Assembly (NCBI GenBank): GCA_904374465.1
Contig: CAJFFY010000047.1
Span: forward strand, 1-13,593
Direction of reading: 5' to 3'
Source: an uncultured Subdoligranulum sp.
Lineage (GTDB): Bacteria; Bacillota; Clostridia; Oscillospirales; Ruminococcaceae
DNA length: 13,593 nt
Both the position numbers and the translations under genes were made by a program. Positions 6,961-13,213 of the stretch are shown one piece after another. A model generated the notes under the pieces. It was not told the origin of the DNA and did no database searches. It saw only the letters and a program-made list of their open reading frames with translations. Every line of letters begins with the position of its first letter. The first letter of the stretch is position 1.

Positions 6961-7657
6961 CAAAGAACGCCTGGCCCAAAAATGTTCCACGTGGAACATC
7001 GCCCTCTCCCCCGTCCAGCTGGACCTGCTGGACCGCTACGCCGCCCTGCTGGTGGACTACAACCAGAAAGTCAACCTGACGGCCATCACCTCCCCCGAAG
7101 GCATCGAGGACCGCCACTTTGCCGACAGCCTGCTCTTTGCCGCCCAGCCGGAGGTTGCCGGCAAGGTGGTGGACGTGGGTACCGGCGCGGGCTTTCCCGG
7201 TGTGGTGGCCAAGATCTACAAACCCGACCTGGCATTGACCCTGATGGAACCCACCGGCAAGCGGGTGGATTTCCTGAAGTATCTCTGCGCCGAGCTGGGC
7301 CTGACCGGGGTGGAATTTGCCAAGGAGCGCGCCGAGGAGGCCGCCCGCAAAGTCTGGCGGGAACAGTTCGACGTGGCCTGTGCCCGGGCGGTGGCTGCCC
7401 TGCCGGTGCTCTGCGAATACTGCCTGCCGCTGGTCAAGCCGGGCGGCAAGTTCATCGCCCTGAAGGGCCCCGAAGCCGACGCCGAGGCCAAAGCCGCCGC
7501 CAATGCCCTGAAAAAGCTGGGCGGCCGCTACGCCGAGACCCGCACCTTTACTCTGCCGGACGGCAGCGCCCGGGGGCTGGTGGTCTGTGAAAAAATATCG
7601 CAGACTCCGACCGTTTATCCCCGGAACGGCGGAAAAATTGCAAAAAAGCCGCTGTAA
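6953..7657 (+). CDS. rsmG: 16S rRNA (guanine-N7) methyltransferase RsmG (GidB)
   Basis: A 234-residue SAM-dependent enzyme that methylates N7 of the guanosine in the 530 loop of 16S rRNA (G527 in E. coli numbering); loss in other species gives low-level streptomycin resistance. Seen: NLTAI and HFADSL before the SAM-binding loop DVGTGAGFPG (about 74-83), then MEPTGKRVDFL, ARAVA and KFIALKG. AGAGGA inside the end of mnmG precedes ATG 6953. Codons 11-16 (CSTWNI) are spelled by a perfect parS site, so the coding sequence here serves two purposes. It is followed by a strong terminator at 7715 that closes the operon. The tail after about 215 is short and lysine-rich. Confidence 0.95.
   Translation: MIDKERLAQKCSTWNIALSPVQLDLLDRYAALLVDYNQKVNLTAITSPEGIEDRHFADSLLFAAQPEVAGKVVDVGTGAGFPGVVAKIYKPDLALTLMEPTGKRVDFLKYLCAELGLTGVEFAKERAEEAARKVWREQFDVACARAVAALPVLCEYCLPLVKPGGKFIALKGPEADAEAKAAANALKKLGGRYAETRTFTLPDGSARGLVVCEKISQTPTVYPRNGGKIAKKPL
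6982..6999. promoter_or_regulatory. parS: parS site 1 (inside rsmG)
   Basis: TGTTCCACGTGGAACA at 6983-6998 is a perfectly symmetric match to the conserved ParB-binding centromere; with flanking A and T it is an 18-bp palindrome. ParB loads here as a CTP-dependent sliding clamp to build the partition complex. It lies about 3 kb from parB, as expected for origin-proximal parS. Confidence 0.93.
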
Positions 7658-7714
7658 TCGGGCGAAACACCCCGTTTTGGGACGAACGATTTTTGTTCCG
7701 ATTTTTCCTTGCGT

Positions 7715-7748
7715 ATGCTATGCTTTCTACAAAGCATAGCATTTTTTT
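7715..7748 (+). terminator. Intrinsic terminator after rsmG, just before noc
   Basis: A 12-bp perfect stem, ATGCTATGCTTT (7715-7726) with AAAGCATAGCAT (7731-7742) and loop CTAC, runs into seven T. It closes the mnmE-mnmG-rsmG unit. It stands only 31 nt before the noc start codon, so it could also act as an attenuator in the noc leader. Confidence 0.85.
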
Positions 7749-7763
7749 ATGGGGAAGATTCCC

Positions 7764-7770
7764 AGGGAGG
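7764..7770 (+). promoter_or_regulatory. Ribosome binding site that fixes the noc start
   Basis: AGGGAGG lies 8 nt upstream of GTG 7779. The in-frame ATG at 7749 directly follows the T-tract of the terminator and has no binding site, so GTG is the likely start. Confidence 0.75.
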
Positions 7771-7778
7771 AAACCATC

Positions 7779-8711
7779 GTGTCCAAAAAAGAAACCCAGA
7801 AGACCGGCCGGGTGCTGCTGCTGCCCATCGAGAGCATCGAGCCGTCCCCCTACCAGGCGCGCACCGCCTTTGACGAGCCGGAGATTGCCGCCCTGGCCGT
7901 GAGCATTTTACAGAACGGGTTGCTGCAGCCCATCAGCGTGCGGCGGGTGGGGCTGCGCAAGTACCAGCTGGTGGCGGGCGAACGGCGGCTGCGGGCCTGC
8001 CGCCTGGCCAAGCTGGAAAAGATTCCTGCCATTCTGGCCGACTACGACGACACCCAGTCGGCGGCCCTGGGGCTTTTGGAAAATCTGCAGCGCAGCCAGC
8101 TGGACCCCTTCGACACGGCCCGAGGCATCAAGGAGGTCATCCGGCTGTGGGGCTGCACCCAGGCGGAGGCCGCCCGGCGCCTGGGATTGAGCCAGCCCGC
8201 CCTGGCCAACAAGCTGCGGTTGCTGACCCTGACCCCCGAGCAGCAGGATCTGTGCACAGCCAATCATCTCAGTGAGCGCCATGCCCGGGCGGTGCTGCGT
8301 CTGCCGGAAGGACGGCGCACGGCGGCGCTGGAAAAGATCGCCCGGGACAACCTGAGCGTGCGCCAGGCCGACAAGCTGGTGGACAGCATGCTGGCCGCGC
8401 CCAAGGGGCCCAGTCCCTGCCGCAAGACCATCCCCATGGTGCGGGATGTGCGGTTTTTTGTGAACACCCTGCAGCACGCCGTGGACCTGATGACCCAGAA
8501 GGGCATCGCCGCGACAACGAGCTGCGACAAGAAGGACGGGTGCCTGGAGTACATTGTGCGTATCCCGGTGGGCAACGACGGCCGGGTGACCGCCCCCACC
8601 GCCACGCCGGCGGCCCCCGCTGCGGCAGCGGTCTCCCCTGTCCCTGCCGCCGAGGAAACCGCCCTGCCTGCCGCAGCCGATGTGGAGGATTTTACCGTGC
8701 AGCTGCTGTGA
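7779..8711 (+). CDS. noc: Nucleoid occlusion protein Noc (ParB-family CTPase)
   Basis: A 310-residue ParB paralogue with a GTG start. CTPase boxes: GLLQP (47-51), GERRLRA (68-74), ENLQRS (101-106); helix-turn-helix about 127-148. It is Noc rather than ParB because it has SQPALANKLRLL and SERHARA where the Spo0J-type protein here has SRSAVTNSLRLL and SFGHAKV. The Gln, Lys and Arg at these points agree with residues reported to shift specificity from parS to Noc-binding sites. The C-terminal dimer region VRDVRFFVNTLQHAVDLM (221-238) is Noc-like, followed by an Ala/Pro-rich tail (about 268-300) ending DVEDFTVQLL. The amphipathic N-terminal membrane helix of Bacillus Noc is not evident. Noc inhibits cell division over the nucleoid in Bacilli; here that role is inferred. 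No clear promoter was found. Confidence 0.85.
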   Translation: MSKKETQKTGRVLLLPIESIEPSPYQARTAFDEPEIAALAVSILQNGLLQPISVRRVGLRKYQLVAGERRLRACRLAKLEKIPAILADYDDTQSAALGLLENLQRSQLDPFDTARGIKEVIRLWGCTQAEAARRLGLSQPALANKLRLLTLTPEQQDLCTANHLSERHARAVLRLPEGRRTAALEKIARDNLSVRQADKLVDSMLAAPKGPSPCRKTIPMVRDVRFFVNTLQHAVDLMTQKGIAATTSCDKKDGCLEYIVRIPVGNDGRVTAPTATPAAPAAAAVSPVPAAEETALPAAADVEDFTVQLL

Positions 8712-8738
8712 GCGGTGCCCGGCGAAAAAAGAACGGAT

Positions 8739-8762
8739 GTCCTTTCTTTGCAAAGAAAGGAC
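8739..8762. repeat. Dispersed palindrome copy 2 (24 bp, perfect)
   Basis: Core TTTCTTTGCAAAGAAA with arms GTCC and GGAC, followed by tail CAAAGAAACGCTGAACC. It lies 27 nt after the noc stop. Confidence 0.85.
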
Positions 8763-8779
8763 CAAAGAAACGCTGAACC

Positions 8780-8803
8780 AAACAGGAGCCTTGCTCCTGT
8801 TTT
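8780..8803 (+). terminator. Intrinsic terminator downstream of noc
   Basis: AAACAGGAGC (8780-8789) pairs with GCTCCTGTTT (8793-8802) around a CTT loop; the stem ends in TTTT. It probably ends the noc transcript. Confidence 0.65.
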
Positions 8804-8924
8804 ACAAAAGACAGAAGCGCTGCGGGAACCGTCGCGGGCGGACCGGGCAACGACCGGAGGTTGGTCGTGGGGAGGGGTCTTGACCCCGCCGTGGGATGAT
8901 GCCGGAATGGCTGTCCGGTGTTTG

Positions 8925-9010
8925 GGTTGTAGGGGCGGCGTACACGCCGCCCGGGAACGTTGCGGTAACGGCATCCTTCCCCGGGCCGGGTGTACCCGGC
9001 CCCTACAACC
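8925..9010. repeat. Nested double-hairpin module
   Basis: An outer 12-bp stem, GGTTGTAGGGGC (8925-8936) with GCCCCTACAACC (8999-9010), encloses two alternative hairpins that reuse its bases: GGGCGGCG/CGCCGCCC (8933-8952, loop TACA) and GGGCCGGG/CCCGGCCC (8983-9002, loop TGTA). A related single module is found around 3311-3338. Confidence 0.7.
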
Positions 9011-9095
9011 ACGCAAAAAGGTATGCGTTTTCCTCTCCCGGCTCCGGTGTGGAGGTTATCGTGCCGCCCTGTGTATCCGGTTTGGAATTTCTTTG

Positions 9096-9121
9096 CCTAC
9101 TTTCTTTGTAAAGAAAGTAGG
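9096..9121. repeat. Dispersed palindrome copy 3 (26 bp, one central mismatch)
   Basis: CCTACTTTCTTTG joined to TAAAGAAAGTAGG, palindromic except for the central pair. Orientation is opposite to the other copies: its tail, TTTCTTTG, lies on the left. Confidence 0.8.
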
Positions 9122-9130
9122 GAGAAAAAG

Positions 9131-9170
9131 CCCCGGAAATGTTCCACGTGGAACATTTCCGGGGTACTTT
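9131..9170. terminator. Perfect 34-bp inverted repeat with A- and T-tracts, built around parS 2
   Basis: Positions 9131-9164 form a perfect 34-bp inverted repeat (CCCCGGAAA, parS, TTTCCGGGG). It is preceded by AAAAAG and followed by TACTTTTT. RNA from either strand would form a 15-17 bp GC-based stem followed by U residues, as in a bidirectional intrinsic terminator. Whether it acts as one is inference. Confidence 0.6.
9140..9155. promoter_or_regulatory. parS: parS site 2 (upstream of parA)
   Basis: TGTTCCACGTGGAACA is identical to the site in rsmG. It lies 30 bp upstream of the parA -35 region, so ParB spreading from it could also affect parAB transcription. Confidence 0.93.
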
Positions 9171-9184
9171 TTATGGAAAAACTC

Positions 9185-9213
9185 TTTTTTACGGCCCGCA
9201 GCTGTGCTATAAT
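9185..9213 (+). promoter_or_regulatory. Promoter of parA-parB
   Basis: A perfect extended -10, TGCTATAAT (9205-9213), with a poor -35 (TTTTTT, 9185-9190) at 17-bp spacing. Confidence 0.6.
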
Positions 9214-9267
9214 AGGTTTCGGACGCAGATTTTGTGCCCAAAATTCAAAAAAACAGGAGGGAATGCC

Positions 9268-10032
9268 GTGGCAAAAGTCATCGCGGTAGCAAATCAGAAG
9301 GGCGGCGTGGGCAAGACCACCACCGCCATCAACCTGAGCGCCTGCGTGGCCGCCCTGGGCAAAAAAGTACTGGTGGTGGACCTGGACCCCCAGGGCAACT
9401 CCACTTCCGGCTACGGTGTTTCCAAGAATAAGCTGGAGGCCGACGTCTACACCTGCCTGATCGACGACGACGATGTGCGCACCGCCATCGTCAAGACCGA
9501 GTACAACGCCGACCTGCTGCCCTCCAACACCCAGTTGGCGGGCGCGGCGGTGGAGCTGGTGGCGCTGCCCCGGCGCGAAATGCGACTGCGCACCGTGCTG
9601 GCGCCGGTGGTGCCGCTCTACGACTACATCTTCATCGACTGTCCCCCGTCGCTGGACCTGCTGACCGTCAACGGTCTGTGTGCCTGCGACACGGTGCTGA
9701 TTCCCTTGCAGTGCGAATACTTCGCCCTGGAAGGTCTGACCGAGCTGATGAACACCCTCAAGACGGTGCGCAAAAAATACAACCGGTACCTGGACATCGA
9801 GGGCGTGCTCTTTACGATGTATTCCGGCCGGCTCAACCTGACCATGCAGGTGGTGGCCCAGGTGAAGAAATACTACGGGGACAAGGTCTTCAAGGCGGTC
9901 ATTCCGCGGTCGGTGCGCCTGTCCGAAGCGCCCAGCTTCGGCATGCCCATCAACTTCTACGAGCCCAGCGGCAAGGGTTGCGAAGCCTATATGGAGCTGG
10001 CCCGGGAATTTTTGCAGAACAACGAACGATAA
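9268..10032 (+). CDS. parA: Chromosome-partitioning ATPase ParA/Soj
   Basis: A 254-residue deviant Walker ATPase that drives origin segregation with ParB and, in Bacillus, also regulates DnaA. GTG 9268 is chosen because AGGAGGG sits 6 nt upstream and the frame opens with the family's AKVIAVANQKGGVGKTT; the longer frame beginning MFHVEH is an artefact of parS 2 and the leader. Seen: deviant Walker A KGGVGKTTT (11-19, signature Lys11 and Lys16), VDLDPQGNST (37-46), Walker B FIDCPPS with Asp124, and QCEYFALEGL. Length is typical of Soj, with no N-terminal DNA-binding extension of plasmid ParA type. parB follows after 12 nt. Confidence 0.95.
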   Translation: MAKVIAVANQKGGVGKTTTAINLSACVAALGKKVLVVDLDPQGNSTSGYGVSKNKLEADVYTCLIDDDDVRTAIVKTEYNADLLPSNTQLAGAAVELVALPRREMRLRTVLAPVVPLYDYIFIDCPPSLDLLTVNGLCACDTVLIPLQCEYFALEGLTELMNTLKTVRKKYNRYLDIEGVLFTMYSGRLNLTMQVVAQVKKYYGDKVFKAVIPRSVRLSEAPSFGMPINFYEPSGKGCEAYMELAREFLQNNER

Positions 10033-10044
10033 GGAGGCACGCCG

Positions 10045-10929
10045 ATGGCCAAACGCAAACTGGGCGGGCTGGGCAAAGGGCTGGACAGTCTGTTTGCCGA
10101 CCTGCCCGAAACCAATGACGAATCCGCCGGCGTCACCACCCTGCCCCTGCGGGAGATCGAGCCCGACCCCGACCAGCCCCGCAAACGGTTTGACGAGGAC
10201 ACCCTGGCGGGACTGGCGGCCAGCATCACCGAGAACGGGCTGCTGCAGCCCATCGCGGTGCGGCCCAAACCCCTGGGCACCGGGTACCTGATCATTGCCG
10301 GGGAGCGCCGCTGGCGGGCCGCCCGTCTGGCCGGGCTGGACGAGGTGCCGGTGCTCATCAAGGACGTCACCGACGAACAGGCCGCCGCGCTGGCGTTGAT
10401 CGAGAATCTGCAGCGGGAGGACCTGAACCCCATCGAGGTGGCCGAGGGCTGCCACCAGCTGATTGAAAAATACGGCCTGACCCAGGAGACCGCCGCCAAG
10501 CGGCTGGGCAAGAGCCGCAGCGCCGTGACCAACTCCCTGCGGCTGCTGGCCTTGCCGGAGGATGTCCGCGCCAAGGTAGGCGCCGGGACACTCAGCTTCG
10601 GCCACGCCAAGGTGCTGCTGGGCCTGCCCAGCGAGGAGCTGATCCGCACCGCTGCCGACCTCATCGAAAGCCAGGGCCTCAACGTCCGCCAGACCGAAGC
10701 CCTGTGCAAAAAGCTGGCCAAGCCCCCCAAACCGCCCAAACCCAAACCGGACGCCTTCACCCGCCCCAAGCGCGCCGTGGAGGTGGAAGCCGCCCTGAAA
10801 GAAGTCACCGGCAGCGAAGTCCATGTGGACTACAAGGACGGCAAAGGCAGCCTGAAGATCGACTTTTACAGCGACGATATGCTGCAGAAGTTTGTCAGCC
10901 TGCTGGGCCAATACGATCCCGAATCCTGA
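10045..10929 (+). CDS. parB: Chromosome-partitioning protein ParB/Spo0J (parS-binding CTPase)
   Basis: A 294-residue CTP-dependent DNA clamp that binds parS, spreads and recruits SMC, and stimulates the ParA ATPase. AAGGAGG precedes ATG 10045. The N-terminus KRKLGGLGKGLDSLF is the classic ParA-activating peptide. CTPase boxes are GLLQP (65-69), GERRWRA (86-92) and ENLQRE (120-125). The helix-turn-helix contains GKSRSAVTNSLRLLAL (155-170), the parS-reading form with Arg, and SFGHAK retains the ParB glycine. A Lys/Pro-rich linker (about 227-240) leads to the C-terminal dimerisation domain (SEVHVDYKDGKGSLKIDFYS). Both parS sites in the window are its expected targets. It is co-transcribed with parA. 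Confidence 0.95.
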   Translation: MAKRKLGGLGKGLDSLFADLPETNDESAGVTTLPLREIEPDPDQPRKRFDEDTLAGLAASITENGLLQPIAVRPKPLGTGYLIIAGERRWRAARLAGLDEVPVLIKDVTDEQAAALALIENLQREDLNPIEVAEGCHQLIEKYGLTQETAAKRLGKSRSAVTNSLRLLALPEDVRAKVGAGTLSFGHAKVLLGLPSEELIRTAADLIESQGLNVRQTEALCKKLAKPPKPPKPKPDAFTRPKRAVEVEAALKEVTGSEVHVDYKDGKGSLKIDFYSDDMLQKFVSLLGQYDPES

Positions 10930-10959
10930 TAGGAAATTGTAATAGAGGAGTGCAACGTT

Positions 10960-12267
10960 ATGTTAGACATCCGCTTTGTCCGTGAAAACCCCGAAGCCGT
11001 CAAGGAAAACATCCGCAAGAAGTTCCAGGACGCCAAGCTGCCCCTGGTGGATGAGGTCATCGCCCTGGACGCCGAGTACCGCGCCGCCATCGGCGAGGCC
11101 AGCGACCTGCGCGCCAACCGCAACAAGCTGTCCAAGCAGATCGGCGTGCTGATGGGCCAGGCCAAAAAGGACCCCAGCAAGGCCGCCGAAGCCGAGGAAG
11201 TGAAGAAGCAGGTCACCGCCCAGGCCGACCGCCTGAAGGAACTGGAAGCCAAGGAGACCGAGCTGCAGGGCAAGATCCAGGAGATCATGTACACGATTCC
11301 CCAGATGATCGACCCCAGCGTGCCCATCGGCCCCGACGACAGCCACAACGTGGAAGTGCAGCGCTTCGGCGAGCCGGTGGTGCCGGACTACCCCATCCCC
11401 TACCATGTGGAGATCATGGAGAGCTTTGACGGCATCGACCTGGATTCCGCCGGCCGCGTCGCCGGCAACGGCTTCTACTACCTGCTGGGCGACATTGCCC
11501 GCCTGCACGAGGCCGTGCTGGCCTACGCCCGGGATTTCATGATCGACAAGGGCTTTACCTATGTGATTCCCCCCTTCATGATGCACGGCAACGTGGTCAA
11601 GGGCGTCATGTCCTTCCCCGAGATGGACGCCATGATGTACAAGATCGAGGGCGAAGACCTCTACCTGATCGGCACCTCCGAACATACCATGATCGGCCGG
11701 TTCATCGACCAGACGCTGGACGGCGAAAAGCTGCCCCTGACCCTGACCAGCTACTCCCCCTGCTTCCGCAAAGAGAAGGGCGCCCACGGCATTGAGGAGC
11801 GCGGCATCTACCGCATCCACCAGTTCGAAAAGCAGGAAATGATCGTCGTCTGCAAGCCGGAAGACAGCATGATGTGGTACGACAAGCTGTGGCACAACTC
11901 GGTGGAGCTGTTCCGCAACATGGAAATCCCCGTCCGTCAGCTGGAATGCTGCTCCGGCGACCTGGCCGACCTGAAGGTCAAGAGCTGCGACATTGAGGCC
12001 TGGAGCCCCCGCCAGCAGAAATACTTCGAGGTGTGCAGCTGCTCCAACCTGGGCGATGCCCAGGCCCGCCGCCTGCATATCCGCTACAAGGACGAAAACG
12101 GCAAACCCCAGCTGGCCCACACCCTCAACAACACCTGCGTGGCCCCGCCGCGTATGCTGATCGCCTTCCTGGAAAACCACCTGCAGGCCGACGGCACCGT
12201 CACCATCCCCGAGGTGCTGCGCCCCTACATGGGCGGCAAGGAAGTCCTGGTGCCCAAGAAGAAATAA
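10960..12267 (+). CDS. serS: Seryl-tRNA synthetase
   Basis: A 435-residue class II synthetase charging tRNA-Ser and, before selenylation, tRNA-Sec if present. GAGGAG lies 9 nt before the ATG. The N-terminal MLDIRFVRENPEAVKENI leads into the long antiparallel coiled-coil arm that grips the tRNA extra arm (about 25-110). The catalytic core has TSEH, motif 2 starting FRKEKGAHGIEERG (Arg270 in CFRKE), HQFEKQEM, and motif 3 around PPRMLIAFLEN (Arg398). Motifs 2 and 3 differ from the common bacterial forms (FRSEAGSAGRDTRG; GLAVGRT), pointing to a less common SerRS subgroup. It begins 30 nt after parB with no clear promoter and no T-box leader, so it is probably transcribed with parAB. Confidence 0.95.
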   Translation: MLDIRFVRENPEAVKENIRKKFQDAKLPLVDEVIALDAEYRAAIGEASDLRANRNKLSKQIGVLMGQAKKDPSKAAEAEEVKKQVTAQADRLKELEAKETELQGKIQEIMYTIPQMIDPSVPIGPDDSHNVEVQRFGEPVVPDYPIPYHVEIMESFDGIDLDSAGRVAGNGFYYLLGDIARLHEAVLAYARDFMIDKGFTYVIPPFMMHGNVVKGVMSFPEMDAMMYKIEGEDLYLIGTSEHTMIGRFIDQTLDGEKLPLTLTSYSPCFRKEKGAHGIEERGIYRIHQFEKQEMIVVCKPEDSMMWYDKLWHNSVELFRNMEIPVRQLECCSGDLADLKVKSCDIEAWSPRQQKYFEVCSCSNLGDAQARRLHIRYKDENGKPQLAHTLNNTCVAPPRMLIAFLENHLQADGTVTIPEVLRPYMGGKEVLVPKKK

Positions 12268-12283
12268 CAGAACCGGGAGGATT

Positions 12284-12307
12284 GTCCTTTCTTTGCAAAG
12301 AAAGGAC
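12284..12307. repeat. Dispersed palindrome copy 4 (24 bp, perfect)
   Basis: Core TTTCTTTGCAAAGAAA with arms GTCC and GGAC, then tail CAAAGAAATTCCAGACA. It lies 16 nt after the serS stop and just before the terminator. Confidence 0.85.
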
Positions 12308-12323
12308 CAAAGAAATTCCAGAC

Positions 12324-12356
12324 AAAAAGGCATGGTCTTGCGACCATGCCTTTTTT
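12324..12356. terminator. Bidirectional terminator between serS and the lipoprotein gene
   Basis: AAAAA, then GGCATGGTC (12329-12337) paired with GACCATGCC (12342-12350) around TTGC, then TTTTTT. Both strands give a stem followed by U, which fits the convergent genes on each side. Confidence 0.88.
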
Positions 12357-12371
12357 CTATGCCAAAACAGG

Positions 12372-13091
12372 TTATTCTGCAGTGAGGAAATCCTCCCAGA
12401 AGAAATCGTAGATCTTCCAGCTGTCGGCGTCGGCGGCTTTGCCCAGCAGGAAATACCGCTGGTACTCCCCTTCGTCCAGCTGCGGGCCCTTGGCCTGCTC
12501 GGCCTCGGTGTAAGTCCAGGACAGATCCACCGCCTGCACCGTCCACTGGGTCAGGCCATAGTCCGCCACCTCCTGGGCAATGACCGCCAGGTCATTCTCG
12601 TTGGCGGTCTGAACTTCTTCCAGGGGTACAATGTGCATCTCGTGCAGGGTGTAGGACTGCATGCCGGCGCCGTCCTGCACGTTTTTCACGTCATTTTCTA
12701 CGGTGATGCGATAGTTTTCTGTTTCGCCCACCTGGGCCAGCGAGGCATCCAGATCGCCCAGCAGCTCGTTGCGGTAATGGTCGTAGATCAGCTGGTCAAT
12801 TTCGTTGTCCAGGGTGCATTCCAGGTTGAGGGCACGGCCATCCTCGGTTTCCACCGGGCGGACCATCGTGCCCACCTCCTCAAAGGAGGCCACGTACCCG
12901 GCATACAGGTCCCCCGTTTCGGCTGCAGGGGCAGTCTCCTCGGTGGCAGGGGTGGCTTCCGGGGTGGGGGCCGGGGTTTCGGTGGGCGCCGGCGTCTCCA
13001 CCGGGGTGCCCAGGGAATCGGACGGTGCATTGCTGCAGGCGGCCAGGCCCAAAGCGGCCACCGCCAGCAGGCAAATCCAGGTACGTTTCAT
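12372..13091 (-). CDS. Predicted lipoprotein of unknown function
   Basis: A 239-residue protein with a type II signal peptide: MKRTW, a hydrophobic core, and lipobox LAAC with Cys19 as the predicted lipidated residue. A low-complexity linker of Pro, Thr, Ala and Glu follows (about 25-60). The remaining ~175 residues form a predicted soluble, acidic domain with two central stretches (ENDLAVIAQEVADYGLT and WTVQAVDLSWTY) and a Trp/Phe-rich C-terminus. It should sit on the outer face of the cytoplasmic membrane. I do not recognise the domain; small extracytoplasmic ligand-binding or stress lipoproteins look like this, but no function can be assigned. AGGGAGG precedes the start. It is monocistronic, with its own promoter at 13123 and the shared terminator. 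Confidence 0.85.
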   Translation of the reverse strand: MKRTWICLLAVAALGLAACSNAPSDSLGTPVETPAPTETPAPTPEATPATEETAPAAETGDLYAGYVASFEEVGTMVRPVETEDGRALNLECTLDNEIDQLIYDHYRNELLGDLDASLAQVGETENYRITVENDVKNVQDGAGMQSYTLHEMHIVPLEEVQTANENDLAVIAQEVADYGLTQWTVQAVDLSWTYTEAEQAKGPQLDEGEYQRYFLLGKAADADSWKIYDFFWEDFLTAE

Positions 13092-13122
13092 GGCAGGAAC
13101 CTCCCTTGTATTAAGATACTTC

Positions 13123-13152
13123 AGTATACCATGCCGATTGCCTCCTCCACAA
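13123..13152 (-). promoter_or_regulatory. Promoter of the lipoprotein gene
   Basis: On the minus strand, -35 TTGTGG (13152-13147), an 18-bp spacer and -10 TATACT (13128-13123) with a TGG extension, about 31 bp before the start codon. Confidence 0.6.
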
Positions 13153-13213
13153 GATGATTCGATTGAACAAATTTCGCCAATTTGTATTTTTTTGATTTTT
13201 TTGAAAAAACTAC

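Larger units (their letters stand above)
8739..9121. repeat. 383-bp unit bounded by inverted palindrome copies
   Basis: The left end is palindrome copy 2 with its tail pointing inward; the right end is copy 3 with its tail also pointing inward (TTTCTTTGCCTAC on the plus strand). The ends are therefore terminal inverted repeats about 35 bp long. Inside are a terminator (8780-8803) and a nested double hairpin (8925-9010), but no supportable gene; a 71-codon frame at 8896 has no family resemblance and runs through the hairpins. The layout resembles a MITE or a BIME-like repeat cluster. I see no target-site duplication. Confidence 0.55.

Noticed and set aside
5077..6999. 640-codon open frame on the minus strand, antisense to mnmG
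   Set aside because: It mirrors the strong mnmG coding frame in high-G+C DNA, its product is a Gly/His/Val/Gln-rich shadow with no family resemblance, and mnmG is certain.
3150..9121. CRISPR array
   Set aside because: The repeats are palindromes separated by hundreds to thousands of bases and differently oriented, without regular spacers or cas genes.
9131..9164. Noc-binding site within the 34-bp palindrome
   Set aside because: The centre is an exact parS (GTTCCACGTGGAAC), not the TTTCCCGGGAAA type; GGAAAT and ATTTCC are only its flanks.
10930..10959. T-box leader in front of serS
   Set aside because: Only 30 nt separate parB and serS, with no specifier stem, T-box sequence or terminator.
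10963..12546. 527-codon open frame on the minus strand, antisense to serS
   Set aside because: A shadow of serS that also runs through the terminator, a dispersed palindrome and the end of the lipoprotein gene.
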